From positions 62,001 through 126,000 of the forward strand of contig NZ_VUMH01000007.1 of assembly GCF_009696265.1 (NCBI RefSeq): a stretch of DNA of 64,000 nt. The letters are read 5' to 3'. Of the stretch, positions 1 through 8,031 are shown in pieces. Both the position numbers and the translations under genes were made by a program. Below the pieces are notes generated by a model. That model was not told the origin of the DNA. It did no database searches and saw only the letters and a list, made by a program, of their open reading frames with translations. How positions within the stretch are numbered: position 1 is the first letter of the stretch; each line of letters begins with the position of its first letter. This DNA comes from Desulfovibrio porci (lineage in GTDB: Bacteria; Desulfobacterota; Desulfovibrionia; Desulfovibrionales; Desulfovibrionaceae).

Positions 1-165
1 CAGTTTGCAGAACTTGATTTTGCCTTCATACTCTTCAGCCAGTTTTTCCACCGACGGCATCAGCGCCAAGCAGGGACCGCACTGCGGACCCCAGAGGTCC
101 ACGATGACGGGCAGATCGCTCTTGAGCACTTCGGCTTCGAAATTTTCCTTGTCCACGATAATCAT
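1..165 (-). CDS. trxA: Thioredoxin of the glycine reductase operon (partial, 3' end outside window)
   Basis: The first 55 codons of a thioredoxin are present; the gene continues past the left edge. The ATG at 165 follows a GAGGTG ribosome binding site. The protein has the N-terminal beta strand and the redox loop WGPQCGPC, so the active site is C-G-P-C preceded by Gln instead of the usual Trp. Thioredoxins encoded in glycine reductase operons recycle the selenoprotein PA and protein B disulfides with electrons from TrxB. It lies 52 bases after grdD on the same strand, so it is probably the last visible gene of the operon. The family call is clear from the motif; the specific role is inferred from context. 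Confidence 0.9.
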   Translation of the reverse strand, partial: MIIVDKENFEAEVLKSDLPVIVDLWGPQCGPCLALMPSVEKLAEEYEGKIKFCKL

Positions 166-217
166 GATGCACCTCGCTGCTTGCCTGTTTTGTATTGCAT
201 GAAGGGAAAAACGTTGT

Positions 218-1390
218 TTACAGATAACCCGCCGACTGGAGCAGCCCCTTGGCCTTTTCCAGGCTGGACGACGCCAGCTTGACCACCGGACCGGTGCAGC
301 CCATGGCTCCTTCGGCATAGATGCCTTCCTTCCAGAGCACATGCACGGCGTTTTCCAGATCCAGCACGTCAATGCCGTGGATTTCCTCATCCGTGGGCAC
401 CACGGGCGGCATGGCCGGCGTGTCGCCCGCTCCGGCCTCGGCCTTGGGCAGCAGGCCTTCCAGTTCCGCGTCCAGACCGGCGGCGCGGGCCGCCCTGAGT
501 TCCGCCGCCACCTTGGCGGGCAGGCCGCCGCGCAGGGCCTGGGCCGTGTAGCTCAGGGCGTTGGCGATGACTGGCGCGCCCGAGGCCCGCGAGATGATGG
601 ACACCACCTTGTTCCAGCCCTCGCCCGTCGAGGGGCCGTAGCCCCAGCCCGCGGCCTCGTAGCCGCCGCCCGTGCCGAAGGCCGCGAAGACCTTGGCCAG
701 CACGTTGCCGGTGAGAGTGTCGCAGACGCAGACGTCCACCGCGCCCGCCAGGATATCGTTGCCGCGCAGCAGCGCGCCGCCGTCCTTGCGCACGCTTTGG
801 CCGAAGCGCAGGGCATAGCCCTTTTCGGCCATGCGGCTGAGGGCGCGCATGACCTGAGGCGCGGCGTCCAGATTCAGCACGCCCAGGGTCGGTTCGGCAA
901 TGCCCATGGCCTTGGCCACGGCCAGGCCGTAGACCGCGTTGCGCAGCATGGCGCAGGCCCGCTGCGGCGCGCTGATGCCCGTGGACGAAGCCAGGATCAT
1001 GGGCTTGCCCCTGGCCGGGGTGAAGACCCGGCCCATGGTGGTCACGCCCACCGGGAAGGGATAGTGCAGGGCCACCGCGCCTTCCAGGTCGCCGGAATCC
1101 AGCGCTTTTTCCATGGCCGCCGCGATGTCGGCCTCGCAGTCCGGCGTTTCAATCCAGTCCATGCCCTCGGGCAGGGCGGCCTCGGGCCGTGGCCCCAGGC
1201 CCACCACCTGAAGGCGGCTGTCCCGGCGCATGGCCGTGGCCGCGCCCAGCAGAAACTCTTCCACCGGCAGTTCGCTGCCCGCAGCCATCAGGCCCACGCG
1301 GTTACGCGGACCGCCGCTGCGGGCCGTGGCCACCAGTTCCGCCAGGGCCGCGCCGATAAGGGCGCGTTTATTTTCGTTGACTTCCGCCAT
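218..1390 (-). CDS. grdD: Glycine/sarcosine/betaine reductase protein C, alpha subunit
   Basis: GrdD is the 390-residue small subunit of protein C, which takes the carboxymethyl-selenoether formed on selenoprotein PA and releases acetyl phosphate. The protein is related to the PlsX phosphate acyltransferase fold. The C-terminal motif GCTGPV, with Cys near residue 365, corresponds to the conserved catalytic cysteine region of the family. The length matches known GrdD proteins. The ATG at 1390 follows GAGG and sits 8 bases after the grdC stop, so the two subunits are likely translated together. Substrate (glycine, sarcosine or betaine) is set by protein B and not by this subunit. Confidence 0.93.
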   Translation of the reverse strand: MAEVNENKRALIGAALAELVATARSGGPRNRVGLMAAGSELPVEEFLLGAATAMRRDSRLQVVGLGPRPEAALPEGMDWIETPDCEADIAAAMEKALDSGDLEGAVALHYPFPVGVTTMGRVFTPARGKPMILASSTGISAPQRACAMLRNAVYGLAVAKAMGIAEPTLGVLNLDAAPQVMRALSRMAEKGYALRFGQSVRKDGGALLRGNDILAGAVDVCVCDTLTGNVLAKVFAAFGTGGGYEAAGWGYGPSTGEGWNKVVSIISRASGAPVIANALSYTAQALRGGLPAKVAAELRAARAAGLDAELEGLLPKAEAGAGDTPAMPPVVPTDEEIHGIDVLDLENAVHVLWKEGIYAEGAMGCTGPVVKLASSSLEKAKGLLQSAGYL

Positions 1391-1398
1391 GGCAGACC

Positions 1399-2934
1399 TC
1401 AGTTTTTCTGAAGGTTGGCGGCTAGATCGGCAAGCGCGTCCAGCAGCAGTTCCCGCACTTCGTCCTTGGTCACGCCCGCGCCGCTTCCGCCCGTTCCGGC
1501 GGGCGCTTCAATGAGGAAGGACGCGCCGTCGGCTAGGTTGGTCAGGCGGCCCAGAAAGAGGCTGCCCTTGCCGATGATCATGGCGCGCTTGATGTTTCCG
1601 GCCTTGATGGAGTCACGGGCATGGCCCATGTAGGGCACGCCCGAGGGAATGTGCCCTTGGGTGTGCACGAAGCCGGGGAGGCCGTGCTCGGCCACGAATT
1701 GCGGAATTTCCTCGCGCTTGAGCTGGCCCTTCATGACCGAGAGAGCCGCGATCATCTTGAAGTTGGCCTCGGGCACGTTGCCCGCCCCGGCGGGCAGGGT
1801 GATTTCCGCATTGTGCAGTTCCGGCGCGTATTTGTCCACATCCGTGAGCTTGAGGCCCAGGCGGGTCAGCGGCTCGTAGGTCAGGGCCGAGGTGATGGCC
1901 TGCGGGGCCGCTCCGGCGGCCACGCTGTGTTTGCCGACGGAGTCCAGGCGGATCACCGGTTCAGTGCCGTCGTCGGGCACGAGCAGCACGGCGAAGCTGC
2001 CGATGCAGTTTTCCAGAGCCTTGAGGCCCTTTTTGACGTGGTCGCGCGAGTTCATGTACAGCTTGGGCAGCGAACCGCCGCCCAGCACGGCCACATTCTG
2101 GCGCACGCCCGAGGCCACCATGCCCGCCGCCGTGATGACCGCCGCCGCCGGGCCCGCGCAGAAGCCGCGCACGTCAAAGCCGCTGGCGTTGCCGCAGCCC
2201 GCGATTTCGGCCACGGCCTTGGCCATGTTGCCGCCGCCGCGCTGCATGGTGTCGCCCACGGCCTCTTCGGAGCATTCCACCACAAAGTCGATGTCCCCCG
2301 GCGTCAGGCCGCTGTTTTTGATCAGATGGAGCAGGGCCAGCACGCCGCTGGCCTTGCAGGCCAGATTTTCCAGCATGACGTGGGCCGAAAGGTTTTCGTC
2401 CGTGTCATGGGCCCGGCGGCAGCAGCCCACCACCGCGCCGTCCAGATACAGGGGCAGGGCCCCGTGCTTTTCCACGGCTTCGGCGATTTCGGCGGCCTCG
2501 TGCCCGGCTTCCAGGCGGGCCATCTGGCTTTCGCCCATGACCGGATCCTGAGCCAGCTTTTCCTTGATGCGCGCGGCGAAATCCTTGTCCAGCCAGATCA
2601 GGTCAAAGACGTCGCAGATGTCCATGAAGCCGATGAACTCGTCTTCGGGCATGATTTCGCCGTATTTGCCGTAGCGCTCGGGCGCGCCGAGGTGTTCCAG
2701 CCAGGGCGCGGGCGCGGCGGTCAGTTCCTCCACGCTCATGGCCCCGATATAGGTCTTGTTGGGGGCGTAGCCCGCCGCTTCCTCATAGCTCTGGGCCTGG
2801 CCGGGCAGGGCCTTCAGATAGTCGGAATCGGGTTTGGCGTGCCGCTCCTGGGAGGGCGTGCCGCCGTAATGCAGCGCCAGTTCCGGCGCGAAGTTCAAAC
2901 AGTAAGCCGTGCTTTTGATGCCCACAGTGGCCAT
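1399..2934 (-). CDS. grdC: Glycine/sarcosine/betaine reductase protein C, beta subunit
   Basis: GrdC is the large subunit of the acetyl-phosphate-forming protein C. It resembles FabH-type condensing enzymes: a cysteine in the context GFCAGPAAA near residue 259 and a downstream histidine in HTQGHIPSG fit the thiolase-fold active site. The 511-residue length is normal for the family. An ATG also occurs at 2940, but the GAGGAG box is better spaced (7 bases) from the ATG at 2934, which gives the N terminus MATVGIKS. It lies between trxB and grdD in a single minus-strand operon. Confidence 0.92.
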   Translation of the reverse strand: MATVGIKSTAYCLNFAPELALHYGGTPSQERHAKPDSDYLKALPGQAQSYEEAAGYAPNKTYIGAMSVEELTAAPAPWLEHLGAPERYGKYGEIMPEDEFIGFMDICDVFDLIWLDKDFAARIKEKLAQDPVMGESQMARLEAGHEAAEIAEAVEKHGALPLYLDGAVVGCCRRAHDTDENLSAHVMLENLACKASGVLALLHLIKNSGLTPGDIDFVVECSEEAVGDTMQRGGGNMAKAVAEIAGCGNASGFDVRGFCAGPAAAVITAAGMVASGVRQNVAVLGGGSLPKLYMNSRDHVKKGLKALENCIGSFAVLLVPDDGTEPVIRLDSVGKHSVAAGAAPQAITSALTYEPLTRLGLKLTDVDKYAPELHNAEITLPAGAGNVPEANFKMIAALSVMKGQLKREEIPQFVAEHGLPGFVHTQGHIPSGVPYMGHARDSIKAGNIKRAMIIGKGSLFLGRLTNLADGASFLIEAPAGTGGSGAGVTKDEVRELLLDALADLAANLQKN

Positions 2935-2979
2935 AAGCATGCTCCTCGTATGCGAAAATTGTGCATGCGGCGTTGCCGC

Positions 2980-3897
2980 CTATTTGTTTTCCATGATGTA
3001 GGCATAGGCCGACATGGCGGCCCTGGCCCCGTCCCCGGCGGCCGTGACCACCTGGCGCAGGGCCGTGTCGCGCACGTCGCCCGCTGCGAAAATGCCCGGC
3101 GTGGAGGTTTTCATGTTCTCGTCCGTGACGATCCAGCCGTTCTCGGTGGTTTTCACCGCGTCGCCGATAAAGGTGGCGTTGGGCAGGGTGCCGATGAAGA
3201 TGAACACGCCGTTGACGGCCACCACGTCTTTCTCGCCGGTTTTGACGTTCTTGAGCACCATGCGTTCCACCAGACCGTCGCCTTCAATAGCTTCCAGCAC
3301 GCTGTCCCAGATGGGCACGATCTTGGGGTTCTTCAGGGCGCGCTCGGCCACCAGCTTGTCGGCGCGGAACTGGTCCCGGCGGTGCACGATGTAAACTTTC
3401 TCCGCGAACTGGGTCAGGTAGCAGGCCTCTTCCACGGCGGTGTTGCCGCCGCCGATGACCGCCACTTCCAGCTCTTCAAAAAAGGCCGCGTCGCAGACCG
3501 CGCAGTAGGACACGCCCTTGCCCGTGAATTCCTTTTCGCCGGGGCAGCCCTGCTTGCGGAAATTGGCCCCGGTGGCAATGATCAGCGCCTTGGCTTCAAT
3601 CTCGCCCTGATCCGTGACCAGCACGGTTTTGCCGCCCGCCGGGCGCAGTTCCGTCACCGTGGCGGTGCGGAATTCGGCCTTGAAATGCTCGGCATGCGCC
3701 CGGAAGCTGTCGGCCAGGCCCGCGCCCGAGGCGTTGATGGTGCCGGGCCAGTTTTCGATTTCGCTGGTGATCAGGATCTGGCCGCCGGGCTTGCCTTTTT
3801 CCAGCACGAGCACGTCCAGGCCCGCGCGTTTGCCGTAGATGGCGGCGGTAAGCCCGGCCGGACCCGCGCCGATGATGACCAGTTCACGCTGTTCCAT
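2980..3897 (-). CDS. trxB: Thioredoxin reductase
   Basis: This is a 305-residue flavoprotein thioredoxin reductase. It has an N-terminal FAD dinucleotide motif (GAGPAGLTAA, residues 10-19), the redox pair CAVC at residues 132-135, the NADPH-binding motif GGGNTAVEE and the C-terminal FAD motif FAAGDVRD. It moves electrons from NAD(P)H to thioredoxin, the donor for glycine reductase. Its position between grdB and grdC, with the trxA gene at the end of the operon, indicates a dedicated electron supply. The start at 3897 follows GGGAGC. Confidence 0.94.
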   Translation of the reverse strand: MEQRELVIIGAGPAGLTAAIYGKRAGLDVLVLEKGKPGGQILITSEIENWPGTINASGAGLADSFRAHAEHFKAEFRTATVTELRPAGGKTVLVTDQGEIEAKALIIATGANFRKQGCPGEKEFTGKGVSYCAVCDAAFFEELEVAVIGGGNTAVEEACYLTQFAEKVYIVHRRDQFRADKLVAERALKNPKIVPIWDSVLEAIEGDGLVERMVLKNVKTGEKDVVAVNGVFIFIGTLPNATFIGDAVKTTENGWIVTDENMKTSTPGIFAAGDVRDTALRQVVTAAGDGARAAMSAYAYIMENK

Positions 3898-3959
3898 GAT
3901 ATATGCTCCCGTGGAACCCGGCGGGCGCTGTCAGGCCCGCCGGGTTGCCGTCGCTGTTG

Positions 3960-5270
3960 CTACTTGTTGAAGACCGTCTGCTCGTCCACGGGGGTGGAGA
4001 GCGCCTTGAGAGCGCGTTCCACCAGTTCGCGGCGCAGGGCCTTTTCCGCTTCCGGCGAAAGTTCGGGATTGCCCAGCGGATGGGGAATGGACACCGTGGG
4101 CACAATGCGGTTGGCCCCGATGCTCAAAGAGATAGGCACGATGGTGCACATGTGAACCACCGGCACGTCGGCGGTATCCTCAATGGCCTTGGCGAGCGTT
4201 GCACCGCAACGCGTGCAGGTTCCTCAGGTGGAGGTGAGGATCACCGCCTGCACCTGGGCGTCCTTGAGGCGCTTGCCGATCTCGATGCCGAAGCTCTTGG
4301 CCTTGGCCACGGCCGTGCCGTTGCCTACGGTGCTGTAAAAGATCGGGTGCAGGGAGCCGATGGCCCCTTCCTTTTCCAGATCGCGCAGCACGTCCACGGG
4401 CAGCACGCGGTCCGGGTCCTGATTGGCGTAGGTCTGGTCGTAGCCGCCGTGAGCGGTCTGGTACTTGCCCTGGAGCAGATCCGTGACGCCCGTGATGTCG
4501 TATTCGCCGAAGTTCTGCGCGCTGGAGGCCGCGATATGGTCCGGGTTGCCGAAGGGCACGATGCCGCCGGAGGTGACCAGGGCGATCTTGGCCGTGCGCA
4601 TGTCGGCCACGGGCGGACGCGGAGTCACGCGGTCAAAGACCGGCATGGCGTATTCCGTGACAAAAGGTTCGCCCTTGAGCTTTTTGATCAGCATGGACAC
4701 GGCGCGCTCCGCGCCGGGCTGTTCGTAGAACATATTCTGGCGGATGCCTTTTTCAAGCAGGCCTTCCTCGGCCGGAGCGCCCAGGGCTTCGCCCTTGAGC
4801 TGCTTGAGCAGCACCCTGGCCATGGCCGGCACGGCCTTGGCCATGCCGCGCGCGGAGTCGGAAGCCTCCACAATGGGAATTTCCTTGCGGAAAAGGTCCA
4901 CGCCGGGATTTTCGCGGTACAGGGCCGTGACCACCGGAATGTCCAGAGCCTTTTTGACCGCCGCGCAGACCGAGGCGCAGGCCGTGCCGTAGCGCCCGGC
5001 GTTGAAGGCCGGGCCCGCGACCAGGGCGTCGGCCTTGTGCTTGCGCACGGCTTCCACCACCTGGGCGGAGACGGCGTCCATATTGTTGGCGAAGTAGTTG
5101 TCGCCGCAGATGAAGGTGGCCACGATCTCGGCCTCGTTGCCCAGAGCGGCCTTGAAGGCCATGCCGGGGCCCACCACGCCCTCGCGCACTTCGGGGGCCA
5201 CGTCCGCCTTGTCCTCGCCGCCGATGCCGGCGAAGAACTGATTGATATAGTGAATGACGCGATATGCCAT
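3960..5270 (-). CDS. grdB: Glycine reductase protein B gamma subunit, selenoprotein (in-frame UGA = Sec)
   Basis: GrdB is the substrate-specific selenoprotein subunit of protein B. The reading frame runs from ATG 5270 (GGAGAAC upstream) to TAG 3960-3962 with one internal TGA at 4224-4226. Reading this as selenocysteine gives 436 residues with Sec at position 349 in the motif T-S-T-U-G-T-C-T-R-C, the conserved UxxCxxC site of GrdB. Sequence after the TGA (GATLAKAIED) is a typical GrdB C terminus, so this is recoding and not a nonsense mutation. A SECIS-like hairpin follows the TGA. The start is 10 bases after the grdE stop. Gene finders unaware of Sec would split or truncate this gene. Confidence 0.95.
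4196..4226 (-). promoter_or_regulatory. Selenocysteine UGA and SECIS-like hairpin of grdB
   Basis: On the coding strand the TGA at 4226-4224 is followed after 11 bases by a perfect 7-bp stem, GCGTTGC and GCAACGC, closing a GGT loop (4212-4196). Bacterial SelB recognises a stem-loop just downstream of the UGA with G and U in the loop. Position and loop fit that rule. Confidence 0.8.
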
Positions 5271-5280
5271 GATGTTCTCC

Positions 5281-6567
5281 TTACAGTGTGCGGCCGCCGA
5301 TGCGGTTAAAGCCCAGTTCGCTGGTGGCGCCCATGATGGCCTGCAGTTCCACTTCCATGCTGCCGTCCTCGCGCAGGGAGCCGAAGAAACCGCCCGCGAT
5401 GACGTCGGCCGTGGCCGGTTCGCCGATGACCTTTTGCATGGGCGGCAGCACGATGACTTCATTGGCGTTGCCCGCGGTGACGCAGGCGTCGCCTTCGGGG
5501 CAGGAGTCGGCCAGGGACTGGCTGGAACCGTCGCGCCCGGCGTATTCGTCGGTGATCAGGGCGGTCTTGATGCCCGCGCGCTCGGCCTTCCAGCAGTTCA
5601 TGATCAGGTCCGCGTCCGGGTTGCCGAAGCCTTCCTCGGAGATCACCAGACCGTCCACGCCCAGCATTTGCGCCAGTTTCACCGCGTAGGAGGAGCTGCG
5701 CTTCTTGTCCGCCAGGGTGACGTTTTCATTGGTGATGATCACGCCCACGAAATTGATGTCCTTGCCGTGATGGGCGTAAAGGCTCTTGATGACCGGATTG
5801 TTCACGTGCGTGTAGGTGCTGTTCTTGTCGCAGGCCGAGACGCAGTTGCCGGAGATGATGGCCCCGTCCATGACTTCCGTGGGGCTGATCATGGTGGGCA
5901 GGATCTTTTTGGCGTCCACGCCGTACACCCAGGTGTCGTGCAGCAGGCCCTGGGACTGGAGCATGTACAGATAGGCCACCTTGGGCAGGCCGGGGAAGGC
6001 GCTCATGGCTTCGGCCAGGGGCGGGAAGGCGTAGCTTTCCACCGTGTCCGCCTTGTCCGTTTTGCAGCAGGAGGCCAGGTAATGGGCGGCCTTGAACCCG
6101 GCCCGGCGGTAGACCGCTTCCAGTTCGTGCAGTTCCACGCCCTCCACGGGTTCGAAAACCAGGACCACGTTGCAGGTCTTGGAAAAGGGCGTGTATTCCG
6201 CGCCGGGGCCGCTCATGTCCACAATGCCTTCCTGCGGGGCCACCAGACGGCCCGTGGTCAGCACCGCCGCGCCTTCCAGCACCAGGGTCTTGCCCTGGCC
6301 CACGGTTTCCACGTCGCCGATCCAGCCGGGAAAGACCTCTCCCGGCCCTTCCAGCTTGCAGCGCGGCTCCACGGCGTCCTTGCAGGGCAGGATGCGCACG
6401 CTGTCGCCGGGGTGGACCAGTTCCGCCTCCACCTTCTTGAGGGCCGGATCTTCCAGCAGCAGGGCGACCAGTTCCTCCTTGTTGACGGTGAGCACATGAT
6501 CCCGCGCGCCGGTGCGCGGGCCCCATTCCAGCTTGCGGATGGCGATCTTATGCAGTTCGAGATTCAC
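5281..6567 (-). CDS. grdE: Glycine reductase protein B proprotein (alpha and beta subunits)
   Basis: GrdE is made as a proprotein that is cleaved to give two protein B subunits, one carrying an N-terminal carbonyl group derived from Cys. The protein has 428 residues, the normal length, and the conserved cleavage context GNCVSACDKNS with Cys at residue 242. The substrate amine forms a Schiff base with this carbonyl. Start is GTG at 6567 with AAGGAGTC upstream. It directly precedes grdB (10-base gap) and follows grdX, matching the usual grdX-E-B order, except that no grdA lies between grdE and grdB. Confidence 0.93.
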   Translation of the reverse strand: MNLELHKIAIRKLEWGPRTGARDHVLTVNKEELVALLLEDPALKKVEAELVHPGDSVRILPCKDAVEPRCKLEGPGEVFPGWIGDVETVGQGKTLVLEGAAVLTTGRLVAPQEGIVDMSGPGAEYTPFSKTCNVVLVFEPVEGVELHELEAVYRRAGFKAAHYLASCCKTDKADTVESYAFPPLAEAMSAFPGLPKVAYLYMLQSQGLLHDTWVYGVDAKKILPTMISPTEVMDGAIISGNCVSACDKNSTYTHVNNPVIKSLYAHHGKDINFVGVIITNENVTLADKKRSSSYAVKLAQMLGVDGLVISEEGFGNPDADLIMNCWKAERAGIKTALITDEYAGRDGSSQSLADSCPEGDACVTAGNANEVIVLPPMQKVIGEPATADVIAGGFFGSLREDGSMEVELQAIMGATSELGFNRIGGRTL

Positions 6568-6695
6568 AACAGACTCCTTGGGTCAGACGTCTTCGGGCAT
6601 GTCGCCCGGAAAATCCTGGGGACATCGCAACGGGAAGCGCCCGCGGCTGACAGCCTCCCGTGGTTCCGAGCCGACCGGCCCGGTGGGGAAGGGAG

Positions 6696-7193
6696 TCAGT
6701 GCAGGCTTTCCAGCGTGGCTTTCAGCAGTTCGCGGTCCAGCAGCGCGCAGTCGCGGCGCATGGCCTCGGGCAGGTCGCCGGGCAGGCTTTGCCGGATTTT
6801 GGAAGCGGGACTCTGGTAGAGTTGCAGGGCTTCTTCCAGAAAATGCAGGGATTCAATGTCCACGGGGGCAAAGCCGCCTGAGCGGCTTTGCGGAGCCGAA
6901 GACGGGAACGCGGTCCCGTCTTCTCCCACGCCAGTGCTTGCCGCCTGCCCGGCGCCGACGGCCGTGGCGTCGCCCATGGGCGGCAACAACAGAAGGGAAC
7001 GGTAGGGTTGCTGATGCGGACGGAAATTGCCGTACAGCGGGTGATTGGCAAGCCGCCAGCCCTGATGCACGCGGTCCCGCGCCGCGGTCAGCGCGTCGCG
7101 CGCGCCGCCGTCCAGCACAAGAACTTCCACACCCGCCGGAACGTGGGAAGAAAACGTGGGATTGTTGGTAATGAGAATCGCGCGACCGGCCAC
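6696..7193 (-). CDS. grdX: GrdX family protein
   Basis: This is a 165-residue soluble protein of the GrdX family, found at the head of glycine reductase operons and of unknown function. Recognisable family features are the N-terminal ITNNP, the central sequence DRVHQGWRLANHPLYGN and a later proline-tyrosine segment (HQQPYRSLLL). It is the first gene after the glycine riboswitch, which supports the identification. A low-complexity stretch of Ala/Gly/Ser around residues 79-108 interrupts the conserved parts. The gap to grdE is 128 bases. Confidence 0.8.
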   Translation of the reverse strand: MAGRAILITNNPTFSSHVPAGVEVLVLDGGARDALTAARDRVHQGWRLANHPLYGNFRPHQQPYRSLLLLPPMGDATAVGAGQAASTGVGEDGTAFPSSAPQSRSGGFAPVDIESLHFLEEALQLYQSPASKIRQSLPGDLPEAMRRDCALLDRELLKATLESLH

Positions 7194-7254
7194 AGCAAAA
7201 CTCCTGGGTTTGCGTTGGCTCTGTCGCGCGCATGCGGTTCAGAGATGCGTCCGG

Positions 7255-7356
7255 TTGCAATCCTGATGCCTGAGAGTTTCAGCCCTTGCGGCCTTGCCCC
7301 TTCGGCGACTCCGTGGCGGACCCGGCCTGCCGGTCCCGCGCGAATGCTCTCTTGCA
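7255..7356 (-). ncRNA. Glycine riboswitch (single aptamer)
   Basis: Read on the minus strand, the leader contains the glycine aptamer core: AAGAGAGC near the 5' end, GCCGAAGGGGCAA in the middle, and CTCTCAGGCATCAGGA near the 3' end. TTGCAA at 7351-7356 pairs with TTGCAA at 7255-7260 to close P1. Only one copy of each core motif is visible, so this looks like a single aptamer and not the common tandem pair. The 62 bases between it and grdX would be the expression platform. It should turn on the grd operon when glycine is present. Confidence 0.88.

Positions 7357-8031
<675 letters not shown>

Noticed and set aside
1621..4155. Long open frame (844 codons) on the plus strand opposite grdC and trxB
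   Set aside because: It mirrors well-identified minus-strand genes; high GC makes such antisense frames common and its residues (His, Arg, Gly) are typical of shadows.
4224..4226. TGA in grdB read as a premature stop or pseudogene
   Set aside because: It falls in the conserved UxxCxxC position, and a SECIS-like hairpin follows, so selenocysteine insertion is the better reading.
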